Assembly (NCBI RefSeq): GCF_017744445.1
Contig: NZ_JAGIBH010000008.1
Location: forward strand, 62,001-126,000
Reading direction: 5' to 3'
Source: Caulobacter sp.
GTDB lineage: Bacteria; Pseudomonadota; Alphaproteobacteria; Caulobacterales; Caulobacteraceae
DNA: 64,000 nucleotides
Part shown: positions 24,740 through 34,058 of the stretch, piece after piece
Numbering within the stretch: the first letter of the stretch is position 1
Layout: each line of letters begins with the position of its first letter
Notes under the pieces: model-generated
Database searches by the model: none
What the model was told of the DNA's origin: nothing
What the model saw: the letters and a program-made list of their open reading frames with translations, nothing else
Position numbers and translations under genes: made by a program

Positions 24740-26085
24740 TTCAGGCCGGGCTTCTTGCGCGGATAGCTGCGGGTCGAGAGGTCGGGAACCTTGTAGTCGA
24801 CCTGGAAGTGGCAGGCCTCGCCATAGGTCGTCACCGCCTCGGCGCAGCCGGCGGCCAGGGTCGCCGGGCTGGGCTTGGTCCCCTGCCCGATCCAGGCGTC
24901 CATGGCCCGCAGCAGAGCGGCATATTCGGGCGTGGCCAGCTTGGAGTGTTCGTGCTCGTCGGTGAACGACTGGACGAGCAGGTTGCTCTTGCCGGCCTTG
25001 GCGACGGTGTCGCGGAAGACCTGCTCCAGCTCGACAAAGGCCGTCGGGTCGTCGATGGCGTGCATGGTCAGGGTCGGGACCAGCAGTTTGCCGGTCAGGT
25101 CGCTGTCGTCGGCCAGGCCGCGCACGCCCTCGGGATCGGCGGCGAAGCGCGGCACACCCTTATTCAGGGCCTTGTCGTCGTCCGAGCCCTTGTAGGTCAC
25201 GCCGACGTTCGTGAAGGGGTTCTTGCCGCCCAGCCGCTTGTTGACCATGTCGGCGAAGGTGAAGGTCGCCCAGCCCAGGTGGCTGTCCAGGGTGCGCTCA
25301 GGGATGCGGGTGACCGCCAGGATGTTCTTCAGATTGCGCTGCTGCTGGGCCGTGCGCTCACCGGCGGGACGGTTGACGCCGGTGCAGGCGTCCAGGCGCT
25401 GATCCAGCTGCTTGTTGGTCAGTTTCGAGCCGACCGGCTGGCCCTGCCACAGCGGGTACTGGACCTCGTCCTTGGCCGGGTGGTTGCCGCAATAGAACTG
25501 GTAGACGGCCCGCAGGTCGGCGCGGAAGTCGTAGGCGCGCGTGCCGCCCGAGACAACGCCGCTGGTCAGGATCACGCCGTCATAGACCAGCTTGCCGTCG
25601 GCGTCCTTGCCGTACAGCTCGGCGGTCTTGGCCGCGACATTGCCGCCCCAAGACTGGCCGTGCAGGATCGTGCGCTTGGGCCGCCCGTAGGTGTCCCAGA
25701 ACAGCTTGCGCAAGTTGTCGCTGTCCTCGGCGGCCGAACGGACGCCATAGCCTTCGCGGCGATAGTTCGAGCCGGCCCAGGCATAACCCTCGGCCACGGT
25801 GACGGCGAAGCGCTGCAGGTCCTCGACCGCGTCGTCGGGCTTGGGCGTCTTCAGGCGCGGGCCGCCGTGGGTATGCAATACCAGCGTCCCGTTCCAGGCC
25901 TTGGGAATGGCGATCCAGTAGTAGGCGCCGTTCTGGTCCTGGCCGGCCAGGCACTTGGTCTCGGCCGGCAGGCCTTCGGGACAGGTCTTCTCCTTGGGCG
26001 CTTGCGCATGGGCGGCGGTCGCGGCCAGGGCCAGGGTGAAACCCAGGACGGCGGAGGAAAGCTTCTTCACCTGAGACCTCATCAC
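24736..26085 (-). CDS. Exported alpha/beta hydrolase
   Basis: The 449-aa product has a signal peptide (SAVLGFTLALAATAAHA). It has an alpha/beta-hydrolase core: an oxyanion-type LVLHTHGGP segment near residue 70 and the nucleophile elbow LHGQSWGG with Ser145. TMHAIDDP and a following DEHEHSKL supply plausible acid and histidine. Cysteines occur in pairs suitable for periplasmic disulfides. The start is MMRSQ at 26085, with a second ATG immediately after. It follows a TonB receptor gene across an intercistronic hairpin and overlaps the downstream carboxylesterase gene. It may be a peptidase or esterase; the family does not fix the substrate. Confidence 0.75.
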   Translation of the reverse strand: MMRSQVKKLSSAVLGFTLALAATAAHAQAPKEKTCPEGLPAETKCLAGQDQNGAYYWIAIPKAWNGTLVLHTHGGPRLKTPKPDDAVEDLQRFAVTVAEGYAWAGSNYRREGYGVRSAAEDSDNLRKLFWDTYGRPKRTILHGQSWGGNVAAKTAELYGKDADGKLVYDGVILTSGVVSGGTRAYDFRADLRAVYQFYCGNHPAKDEVQYPLWQGQPVGSKLTNKQLDQRLDACTGVNRPAGERTAQQQRNLKNILAVTRIPERTLDSHLGWATFTFADMVNKRLGGKNPFTNVGVTYKGSDDDKALNKGVPRFAADPEGVRGLADDSDLTGKLLVPTLTMHAIDDPTAFVELEQVFRDTVAKAGKSNLLVQSFTDEHEHSKLATPEYAALLRAMDAWIGQGTKPSPATLAAGCAEAVTTYGEACHFQVDYKVPDLSTRSYPRKKPGLK

Positions 26086-26101
26086 GCGAAACGTAGAGGG
26101 A

Positions 26102-26151
26102 CCGGCCGCTCCCTCTCCCAGAAAAGATGGGGGAGGATGGAGAGCGGCCGG
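26102..26151 (-). repeat. Intercistronic hairpin between receptor and hydrolase genes
   Basis: CCGGCCGCTC (26102-26111) pairs perfectly with GAGCGGCCGG (26142-26151), enclosing a loop of 30 bases that can itself partly pair. There is no T-run, so it looks more like an mRNA stabiliser or processing element than a terminator. Confidence 0.6.
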
Positions 26152-26163
26152 CCGGGATGAACG

Positions 26164-29100
26164 TCAGAACGACTTGCTGACGCTCATGTACCAGTAGCGG
26201 GCATAGGGGTTGTAGAGCGAGCCGATGAAGCCGGCCGACGACAGCGGCGGATCCTTGTCGAAGATGTTGCGCGCGCCCACCCGGATGCGGGTGTCGTTGG
26301 CCCAACCCTTCTGCTCGAAGCGATACTGAGCGTACAGGTTGACCGTGGTCAGCGGCTTGACGCGCCAGGGCTCGCCCACCGTCGACAGCAGGTCGGTATC
26401 CAGCACCGCGCCGGTGTAGATCACCGAAGCGCCGATCTGGACCGGACCGCCGCGCCAGGTGCCCGTGCCGCTCCACTTCCACTTCGGCTTGCCGCCGCGC
26501 TTGAGCAGATCGCCCGGATCGGTCAGCGGGGTGGCGCGGTTGATCGTGCCGGCGTCGCGAGCGGCGAACAGGTCGGCGATCGGCGGGGCAAGCTCCTGCG
26601 AGAACTTGTCCATGTAGGTGCCGTCGATATTGGCGCTGAAGCGGCCCGCGTTTTCGGTGCGCAGGGTCCAGTTCAGGCCGAAGTCGATGCCGCTGACGGT
26701 CTGGGGCTGCAGGTTCTTGAACTGGTCCCGGATCTCCAGGATCTGGCCGACCGGCGCCAGGCCCGTGCCGTTGAAGAAGGCGTTGTCGTCAGCCGTCGGC
26801 GCGGCGCGGATGACGTTGGTGTTCGTCGAACCGGTGACGCGGAACAGATAGTCCTGCACGGCGGCGTTGGTCGAACCCAGGGTGCCGACGATGCCTTGCT
26901 GCTTGATCTGCCACCGGTCGACGGTGACCGTGAAGCGGCCGAACTGCTCGGGAATGAAGGTCGGCTGCAGAACCACGCCCACCGAGTAGCTCTCGCTCTC
27001 CTCGGCCTTCAGGTTCGGGTTGCCCGCCGTGGTGAAGCGGATGCCCACGCCACGGGTACAGGCCGAGAAGTTCGAGATGCGGCCAGCGCGCAGGTCGGCC
27101 TCGCAGCGGTAGTAGTCGGTGACGGTGTTGGTTCGCGAATAGGCGAACGGGTTGGTCGTCTCCAGGTTCGGAGCGCGGAAGCCCTCCTGCCATGAACCGC
27201 GGAAGCGGACGCCGTCGACCACGTCCCAGGCGAACGCGATCTTGGGCTTCGCGACCGAGCCGAAGTCGCTGTAGTTCTCGAAGCGACCGGCCAGCTGCAG
27301 GTCGATGCGGCGGACCAGCGGGATGTTCATCTCCGGCGAGATCAGCGGCACGGCGAACTCGACGAATGCCGAGCCGACATCGCGCGACCCCTTGGTGCTG
27401 GGCGTGTCGTTGACGCCGGTGACGTTGCTGTTGCTGGTCAGGCCGGTGACCGGATCGGTGAACGGCGTGCGGCCGTCCAGCTGCGGGTCGCGGCGGTCCT
27501 GCTGGGTCTCGTGACGGAACTCGACACCGGCGGCGACGCCGACCGGACCGCCCCAGATGTTGATCAGGTCGGGCTTCGAAACCTTGAAGTCGGCCAGGGT
27601 CAGGGTGGTGGTCGAGTGGCGCTTCAGGCGGAAGCGGATGGCGTCCAGCGCGGCCTTCGAGCTAGGGGTACAGTCACGACCGCCCGTGCCGTCCAGGCAG
27701 CCGCCGTTGAACGGGTTGTAGGCGTCGGGGGTCGACAGAGCCAGCGAGGCGGCCAGCTTCTTGCTGTCGATGCCGTCGCTTTCGTCCTTGGCGTCGGCCT
27801 TGGAGTACAGCAGCGCCGAGTCCCAGTTCCAGCCCCACTTCTCGCCCTTCAGGCCGCCCAGGAAGCGGGTCTGATAGTTCTCGACCTCGACCTTGCTCGG
27901 GCCCAGGTCGTTGAAGCGGTAGTTGGTGAAGGTCACCGGCAGGCCGGCGGCCGGCACGTTGGTCAGGTTCGGCAGGCGGTTAGGGTTGGCCTGGCCGTTG
28001 GCGAAGGTCACCGGACCGAAGGGGTTCCAGTAGTTGCTGGCCGGCACGCCGATGGCCACCAGGCTGGTGCCCTGGGTCGTCAGGCCTTCCGACGTGGCAT
28101 GGTAGAAGCCGACTTCGCCGTAGGCCGTCAGCGTGTCGCTGATGTCGTAGTGCCCGTTCAGGAACAGGTTCTGGCGCTCGATCTCCGGCGCGACGGTCGT
28201 CGCGTCGTTCTGCACGGCGTTGTAGCGATAGGCGTTGGCGGTGCTGCCGGTCGCCAGGTTGCCGGTGCCCAGGCACAGGCCGTTGCCGATCTGGGTGGCG
28301 CAGCCGGCGATGGTGTTGGGCTGCACGTGGGTCGCGCCGGCCGCCGAGGTCAGGGCCGTCGTGCCCTGGCGGATCACGCCGGGACCGCCGAACACCGTGA
28401 AGTTGGCGAACGAGTTCTGGTTGCCGCGGTTATCCGGGGCGGCGCTGCTCGCATACTCCGGATAGGCGGCGAACAGCGAGCGCAGGTCTTGCGTCGCGGT
28501 ATAGGGCCGGTCGCTGGGACGCTGGGCCGTGCGCCAGGTGAAGTTGCCGTTCAGCGAGATGTTGCCCCGACCTTCGGCGAAGTTGCGGCCGGCGAAGATG
28601 TTGCTGGAGTATTCCTTGCGGTGCGTGCCCTCGGCCCAGCCGTACTGGGCGTCGACGGTCAGGCCGTCGAAGTCGCTCTGCAGCACGGTGTTGACCACGC
28701 CGGCCACCGCGTCGGCGCCATAGATGGCCGCGGCGCCGTCGCGCAGCACTTCCAGGCGCTCCAGGTTCGAGGTCGGGATGGCGTTGGCGTTGTAGCCCAG
28801 CAGCGGCACGGTGCCCGACGACTGGCTGGTCGGGTGCGACACCAGGCGGCGGCCGTTCAGCAGCACCAGGGTGTTGCCGACGCCCAGGCTGCGCAGGTTG
28901 ATCGAGTTGACGTCGCCGCGCGTCGAGTTGCTGGTTTGCGCCGCGTTGCTGGGGTTGATGAAGACATCGCCCATCGCCGGGATCGAGCGGAACAGGTCAT
29001 CGCCCGAGACCGCGCCGGTGGCGGCGATCTGGTTGTTGTCCAGCACGGTGACCGGCAGGGCGGCCGTGGTCTTGGCGCCCTTGATCTGGCTGCCGACGAC

Positions 29101-29223
29101 GACGATCTCTTCGACCTTGGTGTTGGCGTCGGCGGCCTCTTGGGCCATGGCGCCGGTGGCGGTCAGCAGGACGGCCAGGGCGGCGCCCCGGACGAGATGG
29201 CGGCGGTAGGTCTGGTAAGTCAC
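26164..29223 (-). CDS. TonB-dependent outer-membrane receptor (esterase-linked)
   Basis: The 1019-aa product has a signal peptide ending at AMA and the TonB-box-like EEIVVVGSQIKGAKT. The plug contains SINLRSLGVGNTLVLLNGRR and GADAVAGVVNTVL, the layout of receptors for larger organic substrates. The barrel ends in YWYMSVSKSF. The start is a GTG (29221-29223) behind GGGGAG. It lies 57 bp after dctA and is followed by two exported hydrolases, so the four genes may form one operon around uptake of an esterified organic acid (inference). Confidence 0.92.
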   Translation of the reverse strand: MTYQTYRRHLVRGAALAVLLTATGAMAQEAADANTKVEEIVVVGSQIKGAKTTAALPVTVLDNNQIAATGAVSGDDLFRSIPAMGDVFINPSNAAQTSNSTRGDVNSINLRSLGVGNTLVLLNGRRLVSHPTSQSSGTVPLLGYNANAIPTSNLERLEVLRDGAAAIYGADAVAGVVNTVLQSDFDGLTVDAQYGWAEGTHRKEYSSNIFAGRNFAEGRGNISLNGNFTWRTAQRPSDRPYTATQDLRSLFAAYPEYASSAAPDNRGNQNSFANFTVFGGPGVIRQGTTALTSAAGATHVQPNTIAGCATQIGNGLCLGTGNLATGSTANAYRYNAVQNDATTVAPEIERQNLFLNGHYDISDTLTAYGEVGFYHATSEGLTTQGTSLVAIGVPASNYWNPFGPVTFANGQANPNRLPNLTNVPAAGLPVTFTNYRFNDLGPSKVEVENYQTRFLGGLKGEKWGWNWDSALLYSKADAKDESDGIDSKKLAASLALSTPDAYNPFNGGCLDGTGGRDCTPSSKAALDAIRFRLKRHSTTTLTLADFKVSKPDLINIWGGPVGVAAGVEFRHETQQDRRDPQLDGRTPFTDPVTGLTSNSNVTGVNDTPSTKGSRDVGSAFVEFAVPLISPEMNIPLVRRIDLQLAGRFENYSDFGSVAKPKIAFAWDVVDGVRFRGSWQEGFRAPNLETTNPFAYSRTNTVTDYYRCEADLRAGRISNFSACTRGVGIRFTTAGNPNLKAEESESYSVGVVLQPTFIPEQFGRFTVTVDRWQIKQQGIVGTLGSTNAAVQDYLFRVTGSTNTNVIRAAPTADDNAFFNGTGLAPVGQILEIRDQFKNLQPQTVSGIDFGLNWTLRTENAGRFSANIDGTYMDKFSQELAPPIADLFAARDAGTINRATPLTDPGDLLKRGGKPKWKWSGTGTWRGGPVQIGASVIYTGAVLDTDLLSTVGEPWRVKPLTTVNLYAQYRFEQKGWANDTRIRVGARNIFDKDPPLSSAGFIGSLYNPYARYWYMSVSKSF

Positions 29224-29280
29224 GTTTAGCTCCCCAGTGTTTTCTTGTTCTCGGATCAGTGGATCGGATGCGCGCGCCGC

Positions 29281-30615
29281 TTAGGGACGCGCGGCCTCCG
29301 GGACGGGACCGCCGGGGGCTGCCGGCGGGTGTTTCTTCGGGTTCAGGGCCGACTTGAAGGCGGCGACATCCAGGCCCTTCTCCCAGCGCGAGACGACGAT
29401 CGCCGCCACCGCATTGCCGGTGAAGTTGGTCAGGGCCCGGCACTCGGACATGAAGCGATCGACGCCCAGGATCAGGGCCATGCCGGCCACCGGGACCGAA
29501 GGCACGACCGACAGGGTCGCGGCCAGGGTGATGAAGCCGGCGCCGGTGACGCCAGCCGCGCCCTTGCTGCTCAGCATGGCCACGCCCAGCAGCAGCGCCT
29601 GCTCTTCCCACGACAGGTGCACGCCGGTGGCCTGGGCGATGAACAGCGCCGCCAGGGTCATGTAGATGTTGGTGCCGTCGAGGTTGAACGAATAGCCCAG
29701 CGGGACCACCAGGCCGACGACCGACTTCGGGCAACCGGCCTTTTCCAGCTTTTCGATCAGGCTGGGCAGCGCGGCTTCCGACGAGCTGGTGCCCAGCACC
29801 AGCAGCAGTTCGGCTTTGAGATAGCGGATCAGGCTGAAGATCGAGAAGCCGTTGGCCAGGCCGACAGCGCCCAGCACCACGATCACGAACAGCGCCGAGG
29901 TCAGGTAGAAGGTGCCGACCAGCAGGGCCAGGTTGGCGACCGAGTGGATGCCGTACTTGCCGATCGTGAAGGCGAAGGCCCCGAAGGCCCCGATCGGGGC
30001 GGCCTTCATCACGATGTGCACGAACTTGAAGAAGGCCTGGGCCACCAGCTCCAGAAGGTCGACCACCGGCTTGCCCGGCTCGCCGACCAGGGTCAGCGAC
30101 AGGCCAAACAGGATCGAGATCAGCAGCACCTGCAGGATCTCGCCCTCGGCGAAGGCCCCGACCACGGTGTTGGGAATGACGTTCATCAGGAAGCCGACGA
30201 TGCTCTGATCGTGGGCCTTGGCGGCGTATTCGGCGACCTTGCCGGCCTTCAGCGTGGCCGGGTCGATGTTCATGCCCGCGCCCGGCTGGACGACATTGGC
30301 GACGATCAGGCCCACGATCAGGGCCAGGGTCGAGAAGACGAGGAAGTAAAGCAGCGCCTTGATCGCCACGCGGCCGACCTTCTCCAGGTCGCGCATGCCG
30401 GCGATGCCGGTGACCACGGTCAGGAAGATCACCGGGGCGATGACCATCTTCACCAGCTTGATGAAGGCGTCGCCCAGCGGCTTCAGCGACTGGCCCATCT
30501 CGGGATAGTAGTGACCGATCGCGCCGCCCAGGGCGATGGCGACCAGCACCTGGAAATACAGGTGACGATAGAACGGCTTGGAGCGCTCCGGAACGGCCGG
30601 TTGGATCGTCTGCAC
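29281..30615 (-). CDS. dctA: C4-dicarboxylate:cation symporter DctA
   Basis: The 444-aa product matches the dicarboxylate/amino-acid:cation symporter family from end to end. It shows the hairpin-1 serine motif ([20 protein letters not shown]), the TM7 motif [10 protein letters not shown], hairpin 2 ([13 protein letters not shown]) and the TM8 segment [16 protein letters not shown]. Such proteins carry succinate, fumarate and malate into the cytoplasm with cations. The start is GTG behind AGAGGCGACA. It diverges from a dctB-dctD sensor pair, the classic arrangement in which DctD activates dctA with sigma-54; I did not find a convincing -24/-12 element by eye. A TonB receptor gene follows 57 bp downstream. 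Confidence 0.94.
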   Translation of the reverse strand: MQTIQPAVPERSKPFYRHLYFQVLVAIALGGAIGHYYPEMGQSLKPLGDAFIKLVKMVIAPVIFLTVVTGIAGMRDLEKVGRVAIKALLYFLVFSTLALIVGLIVANVVQPGAGMNIDPATLKAGKVAEYAAKAHDQSIVGFLMNVIPNTVVGAFAEGEILQVLLISILFGLSLTLVGEPGKPVVDLLELVAQAFFKFVHIVMKAAPIGAFGAFAFTIGKYGIHSVANLALLVGTFYLTSALFVIVVLGAVGLANGFSIFSLIRYLKAELLLVLGTSSSEAALPSLIEKLEKAGCPKSVVGLVVPLGYSFNLDGTNIYMTLAALFIAQATGVHLSWEEQALLLGVAMLSSKGAAGVTGAGFITLAATLSVVPSVPVAGMALILGVDRFMSECRALTNFTGNAVAAIVVSRWEKGLDVAAFKSALNPKKHPPAAPGGPVPEAARP

Positions 30616-30858
30616 TGTCGCCTCTTGGCCTGGCCCGAAGGCCCCGTTTCCACCCCGCGCCCCTTTGCCGAGACGCTTGGATAGACGATCCTAGGCGGAA
30701 GGACCCCGCGCAAGCGGCCTCAAGAAAAGCGCCTTATCGTTGATTTATCTAGAGTTTTTCACCACCCGCCTTTTAGGGACCGCTACCGGGTCGGCGAAAA
30801 ACCCCACGCCCGCCGCGCATTTTGTGCGAAAATCCGCACAAACCCTGGAAACGCTTCC

Positions 30859-32697
30859 GTGAAGACCCCGCCCCTGCCGAATCTGGCCGACCCAATCGCC
30901 CGTCGCTGGCTGATGTTCGTCGTGGTCAGCGCGATCCTGCTGGCGGCCGTTGTCGGCTTCGCGGGCGCGGTGGCCGAGCGGCGCGCCACGGTCGACCTGT
31001 CCCGCCAGGCCCAGGCCTCGGCCACCCTGCACGCGGCCGTCCTGCGCAGCGAGCTGGCCAAGCACCGCTCGCTGCCTTTCATCCTGGCCCAGGACCCCGA
31101 CGTCGCCGAGGTGCTGCGCTCGGGCGACCCGCAGGGCCTGGCCGCCATGAACCGCAAGCTGGAGACCCTGAGCGGCGGCACCAGTGCGGCGGTGATCTAT
31201 GTCCTGAACGCCAGGGGCATGACCATCGCCGCCAGCAACTGGCGCGAGCCGACCAGCTTCGTGGGCTCCGACTACAGCTTCCGCCCTTACTTCAAGGAGG
31301 CCAAGGCCGACGGCGCCGCCGAGCTCTTCGCCCTAGGCACGGTCAGCCGCCGTCCGGGCCTGTTCATGTCCCGCCGCGTCGAAGGCCCTCAAGGCCTGCT
31401 GGGCGTGGTGGTCGTGAAGGTCGAGTTCGAGGCGCTGGAGGCCGAGTGGTCCGCCGCCGAGCCCGCCTTCGCCGCCGACCCGCGCGGCGTGATCCTGGTG
31501 ACCTCGGTCCCGGCCTGGCGGTTCTCGACGCTCAATCCCCTGCCCCGGCCCGAGCAGCAACGCCTGCGCGCCGAGCACCGCTTTGGCGACGCGCCGTTCG
31601 AGGTGCTGAAGGCCTCGCCCCTGCCCGTCGCCGGCCACGCCCCGACCCTGACCAGCATCTCGCCGCCCGATCAGGGCGAGAACCGCTACATGGCCGCGAG
31701 CGCCGACCTGGGGGCCGTGGGCTGGACGGTCTATACCCTGACGCCGGTCGGCGCGGCCTTGCGCACGGCCATCAGCGGCGCCCGCGCCATCGCCCTGCTT
31801 GCGGGCCTGGCGACCTGCGCCGTCGCCGCCGCCCTGCTGCGCTGGCGTGGCCAGGCCACCGTTCGCGCCGCCCGCCAGGAGGCCGCCCGCCTGGAGCTGG
31901 AAGCCCGCGTCCAGGAGCGCACCGCCGAGCTGCGCCAGACCAACCAGCGCCTGACCGTCGAGATCGAAGAGCGCCGCCGCGTCGAGGCCCATGTCCACGT
32001 CATGCAGGACGAGCTGGTCCAGTCCAACAAGCTGGCCACCCTGGGCCAGATCGCCGCCGGCGTAGCGCACGAGATCAACCAGCCGGTGGCCGCCATCCGC
32101 GCCTATGCCGACAACGCCGCCGCCTTCCTGGACCGGTCCGACGACAAGACCGCCAAGGCCAATCTGGGCCTCATCTCCGGCCTCACCGAACGCATCGGCC
32201 TGATCACCGACGAACTGCGGGCCTTCGCCCGCAAGTCCAGCGCCCCGGCCGCGCCGGTGGCCTTGCGCGAGGCCGTCGACGGCGCCCTGCTGCTGGTCGG
32301 CCCGCGCCTGCGCCAGCAGGGCGTGCGCGTGATCCGCGACGAGGCCGACGAGGCCGCCCGCGTCATGGCCGAACGCTTCCGCCTGGAACAGGTGCTGGTC
32401 AACCTGCTCCAGAATGCCCTGGAGGCGCTTGACGGCCACGCCGATCCCGAGATCCGCGTCCAGGTCTCGGTCAAGCGCTCGCAGGTGCGGATCCTGGTCG
32501 CCGACAACGGCCCCGGCGTCGCCCCCGAGGCGGCCAAGACCCTGTTCACCCCGTTCGCGACCACCAAGCCCCGAGGCCTCGGATTGGGCCTGGTGATCAG
32601 CCGCGACATCGTCGCCGAGTTTGGCGGCGAGCTTTCCCTGGAGGCTGGCCCCGGCGGCGCCCGCTTCCTCATGTCCCTGCCCAAGGCGCGTTCGTAA
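30859..32697 (+). CDS. dctB: C4-dicarboxylate sensor histidine kinase DctB
   Basis: The 612-aa product has two membrane segments (about 18-38 and 307-327) enclosing a periplasmic sensor with PAS-like features (for example ASNWREPTSFVGSDYSFRPY). A coiled-coil linker (ARLELEARVQERTAELRQTN) and a kinase core follow. The H-box is GVAHEINQPVAAIRAYADNA with His404; NLLQNALEALDG, VADNGPGV and GLGLGLVIS complete the ATP site. These features are typical of DctB. The start is a GTG. It diverges from dctA, and its TAA stop overlaps the ATG of dctD (TAATG), indicating coupled expression. Confidence 0.93.
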   Translation: MKTPPLPNLADPIARRWLMFVVVSAILLAAVVGFAGAVAERRATVDLSRQAQASATLHAAVLRSELAKHRSLPFILAQDPDVAEVLRSGDPQGLAAMNRKLETLSGGTSAAVIYVLNARGMTIAASNWREPTSFVGSDYSFRPYFKEAKADGAAELFALGTVSRRPGLFMSRRVEGPQGLLGVVVVKVEFEALEAEWSAAEPAFAADPRGVILVTSVPAWRFSTLNPLPRPEQQRLRAEHRFGDAPFEVLKASPLPVAGHAPTLTSISPPDQGENRYMAASADLGAVGWTVYTLTPVGAALRTAISGARAIALLAGLATCAVAAALLRWRGQATVRAARQEAARLELEARVQERTAELRQTNQRLTVEIEERRRVEAHVHVMQDELVQSNKLATLGQIAAGVAHEINQPVAAIRAYADNAAAFLDRSDDKTAKANLGLISGLTERIGLITDELRAFARKSSAPAAPVALREAVDGALLLVGPRLRQQGVRVIRDEADEAARVMAERFRLEQVLVNLLQNALEALDGHADPEIRVQVSVKRSQVRILVADNGPGVAPEAAKTLFTPFATTKPRGLGLGLVISRDIVAEFGGELSLEAGPGGARFLMSLPKARS

Positions 32698-34058
32698 TGC
32701 CCGTTTCCGTGAACCAGGTGGCCTTCATCGACGACGACGACGTCCTGCGCGACGCCAACGTCCAGACCCTGCAGCTGGCGGGGTTCGAAGTGCTGGCCTT
32801 CGCGTCGGCCGAGGCCGCGGTCGCCGCCGTGCCGGCAGACTTTCCCGGCGTGGTGATCAGCGACATCCGCATGCCGCGCATGGACGGCCGCCAGCTGTTT
32901 CGCCGCCTCAAGGAGCAGGACGCCGACCTGCCCGTCATCCTGATCACCGGCCACGCCGACGTCACCGAGGCCGTCGAGGCCCTGCACGACGGCGTCTACG
33001 ACTTCGTCGCCAAGCCCTACGCCCCCGAGCGCCTGGTCAGCAGCGTGCGCCGCGCCATCGAGAAGCGCCGGCTGGTGCTGGAGAACCGTGAACTGCGCAG
33101 CCTGGCCGCCCAGGCCCAGGGCGACTGGCCGCTGATCGGCCAGACTCCCGTCATGGAGCGCCTGCGCGCCACCCTGCGCCAACTCGCCAGCGCCGATGTC
33201 GACGTGCTGCTGGAGGGCGAGACCGGGGTCGGCAAGGAGCTGGCCGCCCGCGCCCTGCACGCCTGGGGCCGGCGTCGGGACCGCGAGTTCGTCGCCGTCG
33301 ACTGCGCCGCCTTGCCCGCCGGCGCGCTGGATAGCGAGCTGTTCGGCCACGAGCTGGGCGCGTTCAGCGGCGCGGTGCGCCAGCGCACGGGCCGTATCCA
33401 GCAGGCCGACCGCGGCACGCTTTTCCTGGATGAAATCGAGACCTTGGCGCCGGAAGCTCAAGGCAAGTTCCTCCGGGTCCTGGAGGAGCGCGAGGTCACG
33501 CCCCTGGGCTCCAACCGCGCCCAGACCCTCGACCTGCGCGTCGTGGCCGCCGCCAAGGGCAACCTGGCCGACGCCGTGACGGCCGGGACCTTCCGCCAGG
33601 ACCTGTTCCACCGCCTGGACGTCGTGCGCATCCGTATCCCGCCGCTGCGCGAGCGCCGCGAGGACGTGCCGCTGCTGTTCGCCCACTTCCTGGCGCGGGC
33701 CTGCGAACGGCTGGACGGCCCGCCGCCGGTCGTCGACGACCAGGTGCGCTGGCGGCTGCACAATCACGACTGGCCCGGCAATGTGCGCGAGCTTGGCCAC
33801 TATGCCCAGCGCGTGGCCCTGGGTCTGGCCGACCAGACCTCGACCGGCGCGCCTGAGGAGCTGCCGCCCCTGCCCGAGCGCGTGGCGACCTACGAGGCCC
33901 ATGTGATCCGCGAGGCCCTGGCCGGCTGCGACGGCGACGTGCGCAAGGCGCTGGAGGTCCTGCGCATTCCGCGCAAGACCTTCTACGACAAGCTGGACCG
34001 CCACGACATCGACGTGGCGGCCTACCGTCCTGGGACTAGCCGCGCTCGACCTGGCTGA
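32697..34058 (+). CDS. dctD: Sigma-54-dependent C4-dicarboxylate response regulator DctD
   Basis: The 453-aa product has a receiver domain with phospho-acceptor Asp56 ([13 protein letters not shown]), then an AAA+ sigma-54 activation domain. The latter shows Walker [10 protein letters not shown], the sigma-54 loop as GAFSGA (usually GAFTGA) and Walker B LFLDEIE. A Fis-type helix-turn-helix near the C-terminus reads [21 protein letters not shown]. With DctB it should activate dctA. The Ser in the GAFSGA loop is a conservative change seen in some activators. The last 23 bases overlap the end of the convergent ilvD gene. Confidence 0.93.
   Translation: MPVSVNQVAFIDDDDVLRDANVQTLQLAGFEVLAFASAEAAVAAVPADFPGVVISDIRMPRMDGRQLFRRLKEQDADLPVILITGHADVTEAVEALHDGVYDFVAKPYAPERLVSSVRRAIEKRRLVLENRELRSLAAQAQGDWPLIGQTPVMERLRATLRQLASADVDVLLEGETGVGKELAARALHAWGRRRDREFVAVDCAALPAGALDSELFGHELGAFSGAVRQRTGRIQQADRGTLFLDEIETLAPEAQGKFLRVLEEREVTPLGSNRAQTLDLRVVAAAKGNLADAVTAGTFRQDLFHRLDVVRIRIPPLRERREDVPLLFAHFLARACERLDGPPPVVDDQVRWRLHNHDWPGNVRELGHYAQRVALGLADQTSTGAPEELPPLPERVATYEAHVIREALAGCDGDVRKALEVLRIPRKTFYDKLDRHDIDVAAYRPGTSRARPG

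Noticed and set aside
30616-30858. Sigma-54 promoter for dctA
   Set aside because: Expected from DctD biology, but I found no GG-N10-GC pair with good flanks by eye on the minus strand, so none is claimed.
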